This document shows positions 31,324-39,284 of a stretch of DNA of 61,435 nt, in pieces. Made by a program: the position numbers and the translations under genes. Below the pieces are notes generated by a model. That model was given only the letters and a program-made list of their open reading frames with translations, made no database searches and was not told where the DNA came from. The stretch covers positions 1-61,435 of the forward strand of contig JAFQGI010000025.1 of NCBI GenBank assembly GCA_017415515.1, in the 5' to 3' direction. Source of the DNA: Clostridia bacterium (GTDB lineage: Bacteria; Bacillota; Clostridia; Oscillospirales; Acutalibacteraceae). The first letter of the stretch is position 1. The number at the start of each line of letters is the position of its first letter.

Positions 31324-31917
31324 ATGAACTACAAAGAGTATCAACATTCGCGGGACATGGCGTGGAGGATCCTGCTGGATCTCCACATACGGGAGCTGCC
31401 GGTGAGCACGACGGAGATCTGTCACCATTTGGGGGTGACGGTGAAGCTGTATGACCCACCCGACGACAACGACGGGTGCAGTCTGATCCTGAACGGCGTG
31501 CCGATCATCCTGGTGCGGCGTGATATGCACCCGCCGCGGCAGCGCTTTACCACCGCCCACGAGCTGGGGCACATCCTACTGGGGCACGTGGGGCAATATC
31601 CGCTGATCAACCGTGAGCCGCAGGCCACCGATAACCCCATCGAGCAGGCGGCCAACGTGTTCGCGGCGCGTCTGCTGGCGCCGGCCTGCGTGCTGTGGGG
31701 GTGCGGGGTGCAATCTGCCGCCGACATCGAGCGGCTATGCCACGTCAGCCGACAGGCGGCGGAGTATCGGATGGAGCGGATGCGGCTGCTCTATGCCCGC
31801 GGCCGATTCCTCACCTCTCCGCTGGAGGGGGCGGTGTACCGCCAATTTGAGGAATACATACAGACGCACCGGGTTAATCGGTGTAGTCCGGCAACTGCTC
31901 CACCATCCGACGAATAA
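31324..31917 (+). CDS. ImmA/IrrE-family metallopeptidase
   Basis: 197 aa. The zinc site is HELGHILLGH in the middle, with a downstream EQAANVFAARLLAP motif typical of ImmA. These peptidases cut or inactivate phage and ICE repressors on DNA damage. The ATG at 31324 has GGGAGGAGG upstream. Unusually it is not in an operon with the repressor but faces it: its last 44 bp overlap the 3' end of the repressor gene on the other strand. Confidence 0.93.
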   Translation: MNYKEYQHSRDMAWRILLDLHIRELPVSTTEICHHLGVTVKLYDPPDDNDGCSLILNGVPIILVRRDMHPPRQRFTTAHELGHILLGHVGQYPLINREPQATDNPIEQAANVFAARLLAPACVLWGCGVQSAADIERLCHVSRQAAEYRMERMRLLYARGRFLTSPLEGAVYRQFEEYIQTHRVNRCSPATAPPSDE

Positions 31918-32239
31918 GGTCTACCTGATCGTCGGAAAGTTTCTTTTCCACATAAGAGCCATCCCGTCCGGCAATACGGACGGTGTTGGCGGCCATGAGC
32001 CCTCCGTCTATGACGGGGGGCTTTTCTTTTACGTCGGTTTCGTCCCAGCCCATAAGATAGGCGGGGGTGGTGCCCAAGGCGGCGGCTAACTTGGCAATTT
32101 TATCTCGCCGCATATTGGCGATGTCACCGCTCTCCCATTTGCGGACGGTACTTTTGCCAACGCCGACGAGGTTGCCGACCTCTTCTAAGGTCATATCTCG
32201 TTCTGATCTAAGCTGACGGATTTTTTCGTTGAGTTCCAT
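31874..32239 (-). CDS. CI-like XRE repressor of the prophage
   Basis: 121 aa. An N-terminal HTH (KIRQLRSERDMTLEEVGNLV, GVGKSTVRKWESGDIANMRR, KIAKLAAALGTTPAYLMGWD) is followed by a short tail of about 50 residues; there is no LexA-type peptidase domain, which fits inactivation by ImmA. It is divergent from the Cro-like gene at 32414 and convergent with immA. Its operators are probably the GTGTC-N6-GACAC palindromes nearby. Confidence 0.92.
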   Translation of the reverse strand: MELNEKIRQLRSERDMTLEEVGNLVGVGKSTVRKWESGDIANMRRDKIAKLAAALGTTPAYLMGWDETDVKEKPPVIDGGLMAANTVRIAGRDGSYVEKKLSDDQVDLIRRMVEQLPDYTD

Positions 32240-32343
32240 AGCAAAACCTCCTTACGTCAAGGCTACAATACCATAAATGTGTCGTATTTGCAACAATTAT
32301 TTGCGAAAACGCCAAAAAAGTTTCCAAAATGACATTTTTGCTA

Positions 32344-32373
32344 TTGACAAACACTAAGACTGTGTGGTATGGT
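32344..32373 (+). promoter_or_regulatory. Prophage early promoter
   Basis: TTGACA (32344-32349), 18-bp spacer, TATGGT (32368-32373), directly before an operator palindrome. Confidence 0.8.
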
Positions 32374-32377
32374 GAAA

Positions 32378-32393
32378 GTGTCCTTAACGACAC
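32378..32393. promoter_or_regulatory. Operator palindrome GTGTC-N6-GACAC, copy 1
   Basis: GTGTCCTTAACGACAC sits at the expected start point of the early transcript. A half site GTGTCG at 32279-32284 lies upstream. Confidence 0.7.
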
Positions 32394-32413
32394 ATTTGAA
32401 AGGAGGCGAGAAA

Positions 32414-32620
32414 ATGGACAAGTACAAACTGTTGTATGAGATCAAGAAAAGAGGTTTGACGGTAGAGCAGGTATGCGACTCTATCGGCATGGTGCGCTCT
32501 ACATTTTATCGCAAATGTAAGGGCATCTCTGAGTTTACGCAGTCAGAAATTCAGAAGATAGTGTGGCTTTTAGAACTTGATACGCCAATGGGTATTTTTT
32601 TTGCTGAGAAAGTGTCGTAA
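32414..32620 (+). CDS. Cro-like HTH protein
   Basis: 68 aa, all one HTH domain: KLLYEIKKRGLTVEQVCDSI, GMVRSTFYRKCKGISEFTQS, EIQKIVWLLELDTPMGIFF. The ATG has AAAGGAGG upstream. It is the first gene of the early direction and the likely opponent of the repressor at 31874. Its stop codon lies inside a second operator-like palindrome. Confidence 0.88.
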   Translation: MDKYKLLYEIKKRGLTVEQVCDSIGMVRSTFYRKCKGISEFTQSEIQKIVWLLELDTPMGIFFAEKVS

Positions 32621-32627
32621 AAGACAC
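32612..32627. promoter_or_regulatory. Operator palindrome GTGTC-N6-GACAC, copy 2
   Basis: GTGTCGTAAAAGACAC overlaps the end of the Cro-like gene. It could be a roadblock or looping site 234 bp from copy 1. Confidence 0.6.
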
Positions 32628-32976
32628 TCTCGATCCAAAAAACAACCCAGCCACGCAATGCCGGGTGTTTTTTGGAGCAACCACGGGGCTAAAGGTCTTG
32701 TTGGACGATATCTATGGTGAAGATATCACAAGCCGCTGTTGCGTCAGCGTTTTCCTATAAGACTGAGTTTGCGAGCTCCGCGCATCCCAAAACTATTCAA
32801 AAAGAATGGTGATCTTTTCCGTGGCTATGGGAGGTTGACAGAACTTTGTCCAGAAGATTGCGGAATGCGAGTCCAAACATCTTGGTCAAAAAATCAACCC
32901 CCTTTCGTAATGGGATGTATTTAGTTTAACACATTTGTTGCAAAAATGCAACACAAAAAAGAAAGGAGTGGAAGGG
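32621..32976. other. Non-coding stretch after the Cro-like gene
   Basis: A weak hairpin with T-run at about 32637-32673 (CCCAGC/GCCGGG then GTTTTTT) is a likely terminator. The remaining 300 bp carry no gene or clear promoter that I can see. Confidence 0.55.
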
Positions 32977-33354
32977 ATGGCAATAGAAAGGTTTGTGGTA
33001 ACGATCAGTAAATTTTCGTTGCGAAAACCGATCAAACGGGTGTGCCACAGCGCTGAGGCGGTTGATCGGTTGATAGCATCGTATAAGCGTCGGCAACCCA
33101 GTACGACTATTTCAGTTAGACGTAAAAGACTTATGCTTGAGGTGGTCGATGGAACTGTTTTGGTGACGAAAGAGTACTCAGAACTGCCTGTTAATGTGCC
33201 GATTCGATGGGAGGCAACGGTAGCCAAAGCAACATTGATCGAGTATGAAAAGTTTGAAGCGACGGTTGAAATGGTGGACGAGCGTATATCCGCTGCCAAA
33301 GAGGATCCATCGATAGTCGTTATTACATTATGGCTTGTGACCGATTACCCGTAA
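32977..33354 (+). CDS. Prophage early protein of unknown function
   Basis: 125 aa starting MAIERFVVTISKFSLRKPIK. It is basic, beta-rich and lacks membrane segments: TTISVRRKRLMLEVVDGTVL, WEATVAKATLIEYEKFEATV. The ATG follows GAAAGGAGTGGAAGG, a leader shared with two later genes. No family is recognised. Confidence 0.75.
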   Translation: MAIERFVVTISKFSLRKPIKRVCHSAEAVDRLIASYKRRQPSTTISVRRKRLMLEVVDGTVLVTKEYSELPVNVPIRWEATVAKATLIEYEKFEATVEMVDERISAAKEDPSIVVITLWLVTDYP

Positions 33355-33378
33355 GATAGCGAGAAAGGAGTGGAAGGA

Positions 33379-33552
33379 ATGGGTGTGAAAGAAGCGTGGT
33401 TTTGCGTTGTTTTGACTTTCAGCATTGCGGCGTGGGTCTTTTGGAAAAAGAAAATAGCCCCAAGCGGTACCGCTCGAGGCTATCTGTTATGGTTACTTTT
33501 TTGTAATGTGATTTCTCTTTTGATTTTTAACCCGTGGGGAATCCTCCGATAA
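33379..33552 (+). CDS. Small membrane protein
   Basis: 57 aa with two membrane helices (AWFCVVLTFSIAAWVFW; GYLLWLLFCNVISLLIF) and a Lys-rich turn. The ATG at 33379 sits behind the shared GAAAGGAGTGGAAGG leader. The last 60 bp overlap the 3' end of the gene on the opposite strand. Function unknown. Confidence 0.72.
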   Translation: MGVKEAWFCVVLTFSIAAWVFWKKKIAPSGTARGYLLWLLFCNVISLLIFNPWGILR

Positions 33553-33900
33553 ACATTCACAAATGGCGTTAAACATTGTGTATTCGTGAGGATCCGCACT
33601 GGTTCCGCGCTGTATGGATGTGTTAAGGGTTTGGATGGCATCTCGTACATCACCAGTAACGTACAGCATGATTTCTCCGTAAGCGGCGCCGTATTTCTCT
33701 CGATTATCGGTGTTTTTGACCCACAAAAAAGCGCTGGTGTTGCGGACATAGTTTTCAATCACTTCCGCTTTTCGCCGCAGATAGAACTCCGTTTCACGCT
33801 CTTTTCTTTGGGCGCGTGCATTGATCAGAGCGGTGATGATTGGCGACGCAACGGCGAGAAGAAGAGCGGCACCGGATAAAGCAGTAGTTAAAGTATCCAT
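33493..33900 (-). CDS. Membrane-anchored prophage protein transcribed against the early operon (candidate superinfection or lysogenic gene)
   Basis: 135 aa from ATG at 33900 (GGAGG 7 nt upstream; another ATG 6 bases earlier is too close). One N-terminal membrane helix (ALSGAALLLAVASPIITALI) is followed by a charged helical cytosolic domain (ARAQRKERETEFYLRRKAEV, NTSAFLWVKNTDNREKYGAA). It has its own consensus promoter and runs opposite to its neighbours, the usual pattern of a gene expressed in the lysogen. The product resembles in layout small exclusion proteins, but no family is recognised. Confidence 0.78.
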   Translation of the reverse strand: MDTLTTALSGAALLLAVASPIITALINARAQRKERETEFYLRRKAEVIENYVRNTSAFLWVKNTDNREKYGAAYGEIMLYVTGDVRDAIQTLNTSIQRGTSADPHEYTMFNAICECLSEDSPRVKNQKRNHITKK

Positions 33901-33921
33901 TAACATTCCTCCTTTTTCGTG

Positions 33922-33950
33922 ATTATAGCACGAGGAGGTGGTGGTGTCAA
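33922..33950 (-). promoter_or_regulatory. Perfect sigma-70-type promoter of the antisense membrane gene
   Basis: Minus strand TTGACA (33945-33950), exactly 17 bp, TATAAT (33922-33927). It is the best promoter in the window. Confidence 0.92.
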
Positions 33951-33971
33951 ATTTTGAAAGGAGTGGAAGGA

Positions 33972-34310
33972 ATGGCAAGAGCAGCAAGAGGTATTCACCA
34001 AGTACATATCAGCACCGAGTGGAAGGACGTGCCGGTGCTGATGGACGTGCCCGCGGTGGCACGGGTGCTGGGACGCAACCACGAAGCGGTGCGCCGCGCT
34101 ATTCAGCAAGGACGACTGCCCGGAATCAAGGTGGGCGGCGGCTGGCTGGTCCGCAAGGATCAGCTGATGGCGCACCTGGGGTACACCCAGTGGGAGATCG
34201 AGCGGTACGGCTACGGCATGAACACCGCACCCGGAGAGGGCGGGTACGGTCCTATGGTGAAGGATGAGTTCAAGGACGCCCTCCGGCGCAAGGAGGGGGT
34301 GCCGGCGTGA
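33972..34310 (+). CDS. Excisionase/MerR-like HTH protein
   Basis: 112 aa. A helix-turn-helix of the HTH_17 excisionase type: VLMDVPAVARVLGRNHEAVR, RAIQQGRLPGIKVGGGWLVR, KDQLMAHLGYTQWEIER. Such proteins bend DNA for excision or act as small regulators. The ATG follows the shared GAAAGGAGTGGAAGGA leader. It is coupled to the next gene by a GTGA overlap. Confidence 0.85.
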   Translation: MARAARGIHQVHISTEWKDVPVLMDVPAVARVLGRNHEAVRRAIQQGRLPGIKVGGGWLVRKDQLMAHLGYTQWEIERYGYGMNTAPGEGGYGPMVKDEFKDALRRKEGVPA

Positions 34311-34696
34311 GTGACACAGGAACGGCTGTCCCGATCGAAGACAGCGTGGCCTTTATGATGTTGCCGCTGTCGGTGCAAGCGTTGTGGTTCCATTTGGTGG
34401 TACGTGCTGAGTGGGACGGTGTGCAGTACCGCATCAACAAATTTTATGCGCGTGAGATCCGCGAGGATATTGGAGCCACAGCCGACGACGTAAGAGTGCT
34501 GTTGCGTAATGAATTGATCGCCGAGCTGGGTGACTGGATTTATTTGGAAAACGTGGCGCTATACCCCGGACCGGTGCTGGTGGAGAACGGCGTCAAAAAG
34601 ATTGCCCACATATTCCCCGGTAGCCGGTTGGAATACAGCCGCCAGCGGATCAGTGAGTATCGCAGGGCATCGGTATTTGATATGGAGAACACATGA
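34307..34696 (+). CDS. Prophage early protein, replication-associated wHTH-like
   Basis: 129 aa from GTG. MMLPLSVQALWFHLVVRAEW, INKFYAREIREDIGATADDV and LLRNELIAELGDWIYLENVA resemble the winged-helix start of phage replisome organisers of the DnaD type, but shorter. ATGA/GTGA overlaps on both sides show it is part of a tightly coupled early operon. Confidence 0.7.
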   Translation: MSDTGTAVPIEDSVAFMMLPLSVQALWFHLVVRAEWDGVQYRINKFYAREIREDIGATADDVRVLLRNELIAELGDWIYLENVALYPGPVLVENGVKKIAHIFPGSRLEYSRQRISEYRRASVFDMENT

Positions 34697-34710
34697 AGGA
34701 GGTGTGGGGG

Positions 34711-35043
34711 ATGGATGATCTGCGAGGGATCTGGGCGGATGACACCGCCAACTATCTGATTGACCGCCGCCATCCAGTGATGATGGAGGAGAATAGACGT
34801 TGGTTGCTTGAGCGCGGCAAGAGATATGACGAGGAAATGTCACCGCGGGATCGGCGGCAGTTTGAACGCGAGATGGTGGCCAAGTACGGCGACATCTGCC
34901 CGCCGCCGGCAAGGACCGAGTGGCATCTGAAGATCTACGACATATTGGATGCCCAAGAGGAGAGGGCGGCCCGAGAGAAAGCGGCGGCGTTGGCCGCCAG
35001 GAACGTGACATACGAGGAGGTGTACATAGATGAAGCGATATGA
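34711..35043 (+). CDS. Prophage early protein of unknown function
   Basis: 110 aa, highly charged (WADDTANYLIDRRHPVMMEE; RDRRQFEREMVAKYGDICPP). The start at 34711 has GGAGG 8 nt upstream; an ATG at 34693 overlaps the previous stop and is possible. The 3' end overlaps the next gene by 14 bp. No domain recognised. Confidence 0.7.
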   Translation: MDDLRGIWADDTANYLIDRRHPVMMEENRRWLLERGKRYDEEMSPRDRRQFEREMVAKYGDICPPPARTEWHLKIYDILDAQEERAAREKAAALAARNVTYEEVYIDEAI

Positions 35044-35269
35044 GAAGGTGGCACTGGTGCTGATGGTGCTGGGAATGGCGCTGAGTATGTATCTGGCCAT
35101 GCGGTCGGATGCCGGCACTATCACGGAGGGGGTTCTGTGGCCGCTGTGGGCGGTGGCTGTGTCCCTGCTGTGCGGCGCCATCACCGTGGCAAAGCGCGGC
35201 TGGGAGAAGGATACCGGCAAAAAGGCGGTGCTGTTCTTTGATCTGAATGGAAAGGAGGAAACGAAATGA
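35030..35269 (+). CDS. Small membrane protein
   Basis: 79 aa with two membrane helices (VALVLMVLGMALSMYLAM; VLWPLWAVAVSLLCGAITVA) and a basic tail. GAGGAGG precedes the ATG. Coupled to the next gene by overlap. Function unknown. Confidence 0.72.
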   Translation: MKRYEKVALVLMVLGMALSMYLAMRSDAGTITEGVLWPLWAVAVSLLCGAITVAKRGWEKDTGKKAVLFFDLNGKEETK

Positions 35270-35478
35270 CCTATCGAGAGATGCTGCACCGGGATCATCC
35301 GGAGCTGTGCAGACCGCAATATATCGGCTGTTGTAGAGGGTGCCCTGGTGACTATTATCCTGGTGCTCCTACTGAGGGTGATGCAACATGTTGTATATGC
35401 GACGTAAAGGCAGACGAATACGATTGTGTTGACTGCTGGAATAAGGAGTGTAAAGCAAAAAAAGACCCGACAGAGTGA
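35266..35478 (+). CDS. Small Cys-rich phage protein
   Basis: 70 aa with about ten Cys (YIGCCRGCPGDYYP, ATCCICDVKADEYDCVDCWN), probably two zinc knuckles. AAAGGAGG upstream. Similar small metal-binding proteins are common in early operons of Clostridial phages. Function unknown. Confidence 0.7.
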   Translation: MTYREMLHRDHPELCRPQYIGCCRGCPGDYYPGAPTEGDATCCICDVKADEYDCVDCWNKECKAKKDPTE

Positions 35479-35598
35479 GGGCTCTGTCGAGTCAACGTGT
35501 TGGAGCGGAGTGGGACCCCCGCTACCAAAAGTATAGCAAAATTCGCGCAAAAAAGCAAGCCTTTTTTGCCTACCTTGGAAACCGAACAAAGCCGCGAA

Positions 35599-35623
35599 AA
35601 CAGGGGGTTTTCCACCCCCTGTT
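35599..35623. terminator. Hairpin upstream of the Rep gene
   Basis: AACAGGGGGT and ACCCCCTGTT with a short loop; no T-run, so it may be a structural or regulatory hairpin rather than a terminator. Confidence 0.4.
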
Positions 35624-35671
35624 GCGAACTTGGTAAGAGTATTAGTTCACCGACAGAAAGGAGGGGGAGGA

Positions 35672-36466
35672 GTGTACATCCGCAAGACGTGGAAGGCTGG
35701 GCGAACGGTAGAGGTGAAGAAGACCTACTCAGCGCGCTATGGGAAGAAGATCCCCAGAGGGAACAACATAGGCCAGACCAGCAAGGCACAGGAGGAGGTT
35801 AACCTCCGCAATGCCGTAGACGAGCTGAGACGGATCCTCAACGCCAACTATAAGCCGGGAGATTGGCACGCGATATTCACCTATCCCAATGACAAACCAC
35901 CCACAAAGACACAAGCCAAGCGGGATATGGACGAGTTTATACCTCTACTGCGGAAGCTCTACCGACAGAAAGGGGTGGAGCTGAAATACGTGCAGCCCAC
36001 GGAGTATAAGCATAAGCGCATCCATCATCACATGGTGATACCGAATTTGCCGGGTGGAATGGAGCCTGTCCGACGGTTGTGGAAGCAGGTGGTGGCGGAG
36101 CGCTACTATACCGCCAAAGAGAGAGAGGAGGGGAAGCCACGGTATCTGCGCTTCCCCTGGTCGCCGCTGGACGACTCGGGACAGTACGGCGAGCTGGCGG
36201 AGTATCTCATCAAAGAAACAAACCAGAGTCGCAAGGATCCCGATGCCATCTGTAAGCGACGGTACCGCGCCAGCCGCAACCTCATCCACCCCAAGCCGGA
36301 GGTGGAGATCATCGACGCCAAGACGTGGAAAAAGGAGGCGCCTGAGCGGAGGGGGTATTACATCGACAAGAACGCCAGCTTTGAGGGCATCAGTATGGAA
36401 AACGGACTGCCAATGCAGGAGGTTATTTACGTGGAGATCGCGCGGGTGGCGCGAATGCGATGTTAA
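35672..36466 (+). CDS. HUH-type replication initiation protein (rolling-circle Rep-like)
   Basis: 264 aa from GTG behind AAAGGAGGGGGAGG. The features of rolling-circle initiators appear in order: a hydrophobic motif 1 (WHAIFTYPNDKPP), an HHH metal site at residues 118-120 (KRIHHHMVIPN), and a motif 3 helix GELAEYLIKETN with the likely nucleophilic Tyr near 179. It would nick one strand and stay attached. Such Reps occur in some Clostridial prophages and satellites; here it precedes a ParB-like gene. No helicase gene is adjacent. Confidence 0.8.
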   Translation: MYIRKTWKAGRTVEVKKTYSARYGKKIPRGNNIGQTSKAQEEVNLRNAVDELRRILNANYKPGDWHAIFTYPNDKPPTKTQAKRDMDEFIPLLRKLYRQKGVELKYVQPTEYKHKRIHHHMVIPNLPGGMEPVRRLWKQVVAERYYTAKEREEGKPRYLRFPWSPLDDSGQYGELAEYLIKETNQSRKDPDAICKRRYRASRNLIHPKPEVEIIDAKTWKKEAPERRGYYIDKNASFEGISMENGLPMQEVIYVEIARVARMRC

Positions 36467-36516
36467 GGAGGGGGATTTCCCCTCTTTGCCATAAAAACAA
36501 GAAAGGATGAAGAAGA

Positions 36517-37890
36517 ATGAGCAAACTGTTGGAGAATTTATTGGACGAGCCGGAGAGAGGAAAGTTGGTGTACCTGTCGGCAAACCTGATCGAGCCTCAC
36601 CCCGACAACCCCAGAAAGAATCTGGGAGATCTCACCGAACTGTCGGACAGCATCAAGCAGAACGGTATCTTGCAAAACTTGACGGTGGTACCGCAGGGGG
36701 GAGGGGGCTACCGCGCCCTCATCGGCCATCGCCGGCTGGTCGCCGCCAAGATGGCGGGGCTGACGGAGGTGCCTTGCGTGATCGTGGAGATGTCGCAGAA
36801 GGAGCAGCTGGGCGTGATGTTCGCGGAAAATGTGCAGCGAGCTGACCTGACCCCCTACGAGCAGGCGGAGTGCCTGCAGATGATGATCGACCTGGGAGAG
36901 ACCGCCGCATCCGTGGCACAGCAGACCGGCCTCAGCGAGGCAACGGTGTCCCGCCGTCTGCGCCTGCTGAAATTGGACAAGAAAAAGTTTGACCAAGCAC
37001 AAGACCGTGGCGGCGCGTCGATGGAGCAGTATATCAAGATTGCCGAAATAAAAAGCGCAGCGGATCGGAAAGAACTGCTGGACGCTGTGGGTACCGATAA
37101 TTTCAACGCCCGGTACCGTCGCGCAGTGAAAGAGCAGACCATCAAAGAGCTGACGCCGAAAGCAATCAAGGAGGCGGAAACCTTTGCTAAACCCGCGCCG
37201 AAAGGTGTCAGCAACCGGAGCAGCGGCTATCGCGAAGAGGTGCGTTGTGACATCGAACAATGGAAGTCTGGCGCGTTGGCCGTCAAGAAGCCTAAAAAGA
37301 GCGGGGAATATTTCTATTACATCGCCTCTTACGGCACGATCTACATTCTTCTGAAAGAGGAAAAAGCCGCCGGCACTACCAACAAAATCAGCGAAAAGGA
37401 AAAGGCGGCCAGAAAGCGCCGCCGTGAGCTGAGCCGAATCACCGAGGAGATGTACGAGCTGCGCCGTGAATTTATGATGAATTTCACGGCGGGGTTGAAG
37501 AATAAGGACGTTCTGTTTGAGTATGCATTGGCTCAGATGGTGGGACGGTATGCCGGCTCCTTGTATCACACGAACTTTGATAAAAAGCCGCTGCAGGAGA
37601 AGATCGAGCAGGATCCTAAGAAGACGTACAGCATCGACAAGGATCTGCTGAAGGCGTTTTACGATAAGGATCCCGCCGCCGCCATGACGCTGATTGTGTA
37701 CTGTAACAGCGGCGACAGCAAAGAATCGGGGTACTATTATGCGAGCTTTGGCGAGAGTATGCCGTATCACAGAGATAACCGCAACCTGGACGTGCTGTAT
37801 GAGTATCTCTGCCGCCTCGGCTACCGCATGTGCGACGAGGAGAAGCAGCTGCAGGATGGCACCCATCCGCTGTTCCAAAAGGAGGGGTGA
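36517..37890 (+). CDS. ParB/Spo0J-like partition or regulatory protein
   Basis: 457 aa. N-terminal ParB nuclease/CTPase fold: LIEPHPDNPRKNLGDLTELS, GYRALIGHRRLVAAKMAG, MFAENVQRADLTPYEQA; then the ParB HTH (ETAASVAQQTGLSEATVSRR). The C-terminal half is unusual for ParB: Lys-rich linker and a domain with repeated Tyr (KKSGEYFYYIASYGTIYILL). No ParA is present. In phages such proteins more often regulate or assist replication than segregate plasmids. Confidence 0.9.
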   Translation: MSKLLENLLDEPERGKLVYLSANLIEPHPDNPRKNLGDLTELSDSIKQNGILQNLTVVPQGGGGYRALIGHRRLVAAKMAGLTEVPCVIVEMSQKEQLGVMFAENVQRADLTPYEQAECLQMMIDLGETAASVAQQTGLSEATVSRRLRLLKLDKKKFDQAQDRGGASMEQYIKIAEIKSAADRKELLDAVGTDNFNARYRRAVKEQTIKELTPKAIKEAETFAKPAPKGVSNRSSGYREEVRCDIEQWKSGALAVKKPKKSGEYFYYIASYGTIYILLKEEKAAGTTNKISEKEKAARKRRRELSRITEEMYELRREFMMNFTAGLKNKDVLFEYALAQMVGRYAGSLYHTNFDKKPLQEKIEQDPKKTYSIDKDLLKAFYDKDPAAAMTLIVYCNSGDSKESGYYYASFGESMPYHRDNRNLDVLYEYLCRLGYRMCDEEKQLQDGTHPLFQKEG

Positions 37891-37893
37891 CGG

Positions 37894-38451
37894 ATGAATA
37901 AGATTTTGTATCTCCGTGACGTGCAGAGGGTTATCAAGGACTATTTCATTGAGTGCGTGAACGCGGATATGGACGCCGTGGAGCTCACAGAGGCCAACGC
38001 AGAGTTGTGTCAGAGGATGGAGGGGGTCGCCTTTGGATTACCCGGCAGTCGTGAGTTGCAATACTTGTTATGCAAAGTCGAATGTATAGGCGGAGAAGAA
38101 CCGGGTAACTGCCCGGAAAGACGATTTGGCAGATGTCGCAGTATTGAGAGGCTTGAGAGTTGTCAGATTTACGCTATTACCGACTACCTTTTATCAAACG
38201 GAGTTATCGTACCGCCTTGCCGGGTGGGTGATACGGTATGGTATGAGCTGTACGGAAAAATCGAGTCTGCTGTTGTTTACTCTTGCGTTGGAGTCTTCAA
38301 AAAACAAGGGGTTGAAATAACTGACGCAAACGCAAAAAGCAGTGATGGGTTAGAAGTTACCTTCACTGGAAAGTGTATCGGAAAAACAATATTCCTCACC
38401 GAAGAAGAAGCCATTGCGGCGCTGAAAGCAAAAGGAGGCGGGGCGGAATGA
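37894..38451 (+). CDS. Phage protein with VPPCRVGDTVW module
   Basis: 185 aa. The N-terminal 70 residues are helical; the C-terminus contains GVIVPPCRVGDTVWYELYGK and CIGKTIFLTEEEAIAALKA, a small module found repeatedly in early genes of gut Clostridial phages, often with a Cys-rich insert as here (PGNCPERRFGRCRSIERLES). It may bind zinc. Coupled to the next gene by ATGA. Confidence 0.72.
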   Translation: MNKILYLRDVQRVIKDYFIECVNADMDAVELTEANAELCQRMEGVAFGLPGSRELQYLLCKVECIGGEEPGNCPERRFGRCRSIERLESCQIYAITDYLLSNGVIVPPCRVGDTVWYELYGKIESAVVYSCVGVFKKQGVEITDANAKSSDGLEVTFTGKCIGKTIFLTEEEAIAALKAKGGGAE

Positions 38452-38741
38452 TCTGGCTTGAGGTAAAGACGGAGGGGGAGCCTGCGCCGCCCTACCGCTA
38501 TACGTGCTCCCATTGCGGGACGCTTTGGATGACGGTGGACGCCGATCGGCAGCCACCGGATTCGTGCCCCGCCTGTGGAGAGAGAAAACTGACGTGTTCG
38601 AAGTGTCGGTACCTTCAGGTGATAAACACGGACGAGGTGTACGCACAGTGTACTAAGACCGGTTGCGTATTTCGTCCCTTCCGATTGGATACGCGAAAGG
38701 TCTACTGCGATCTGGGAGAAAGAAAGGATGATGGCGAATGA
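38448..38741 (+). CDS. Small zinc-ribbon protein
   Basis: 97 aa with three CxxC pairs: YTCSHCGTLWM, SCPACGERKLTCSKCRYLQV, and later Cys at AQCTKTGC. Rubredoxin-like spacing. ATGA overlaps at both ends. Function unknown; probably structural zinc. Confidence 0.72.
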   Translation: MIWLEVKTEGEPAPPYRYTCSHCGTLWMTVDADRQPPDSCPACGERKLTCSKCRYLQVINTDEVYAQCTKTGCVFRPFRLDTRKVYCDLGERKDDGE

Positions 38742-38998
38742 GATTGGTTGATATTGATTTGCTTCCGAAAGTGCTCATCGGCACCGACACCAACTTTATG
38801 GAGGGCATTCGGTATATGCGCGAAATGCTCAACCGATTACCGGCCGTGGAGGTAGTGCGGTGTGGGGAGTGTGTGCATTTTGAGGAAGATCCGAACGAGG
38901 AGGATGGAGCGTTTTGGTGTGAGTACTCCGGAGCCGGCAAAATGACGCGTTGTGATTATTGTAGCAAGGGCATTAGAAAGAGGGAGAACGATGGCTAA
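38738..38998 (+). CDS. Small phage protein with CGECVHFE motif
   Basis: 86 aa: MRLVDIDLLPKVLIGTDTNF at the start, then VVRCGECVHFEEDPNEEDGA and CEYSGAGKMTRCDYC, four Cys that could hold zinc. Proteins with 'VVRCGEC' are frequent in Firmicute phages but uncharacterised. Overlaps both neighbours. Confidence 0.75.
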   Translation: MRLVDIDLLPKVLIGTDTNFMEGIRYMREMLNRLPAVEVVRCGECVHFEEDPNEEDGAFWCEYSGAGKMTRCDYCSKGIRKRENDG

Positions 38999-39284
38999 GA
39001 ATAAGCTGGTGGCGATGTGCAAGGCGGCGCGCAACGAAGGGTATGCCGACGGTGCGTGGCACGGCCTGCAGATCGGGCTGAACATCACCGCCATTGCCCT
39101 CAATCATCTGTTCGGATTCGGCGACAAGCGCCTGACCCGCCTGCAGAAAGAGGTGCAGGCGCTGGTGGATGAGATCGTGGACGTGAAGGAGCCGGAGGTT
39201 ACCGACGCCCATATCCGGCAGGAACTCAAACGCATCCGAGGGAAAGGATGGGTGGAGGATGACGGCGATGGGCAGACAACGTAG
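38991..39284 (+). CDS. Small phage protein of unknown function
   Basis: 97 aa: MAKNKLVAMCKAARNEGYAD, then GLQIGLNITAIALNHLFGFG and a helical acidic tail. The ATG at 38991 overlaps the previous gene by 8 bp; upstream in-frame starts lie inside that gene. It ends with TAG. No domain recognised. Confidence 0.7.
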   Translation: MAKNKLVAMCKAARNEGYADGAWHGLQIGLNITAIALNHLFGFGDKRLTRLQKEVQALVDEIVDVKEPEVTDAHIRQELKRIRGKGWVEDDGDGQTT

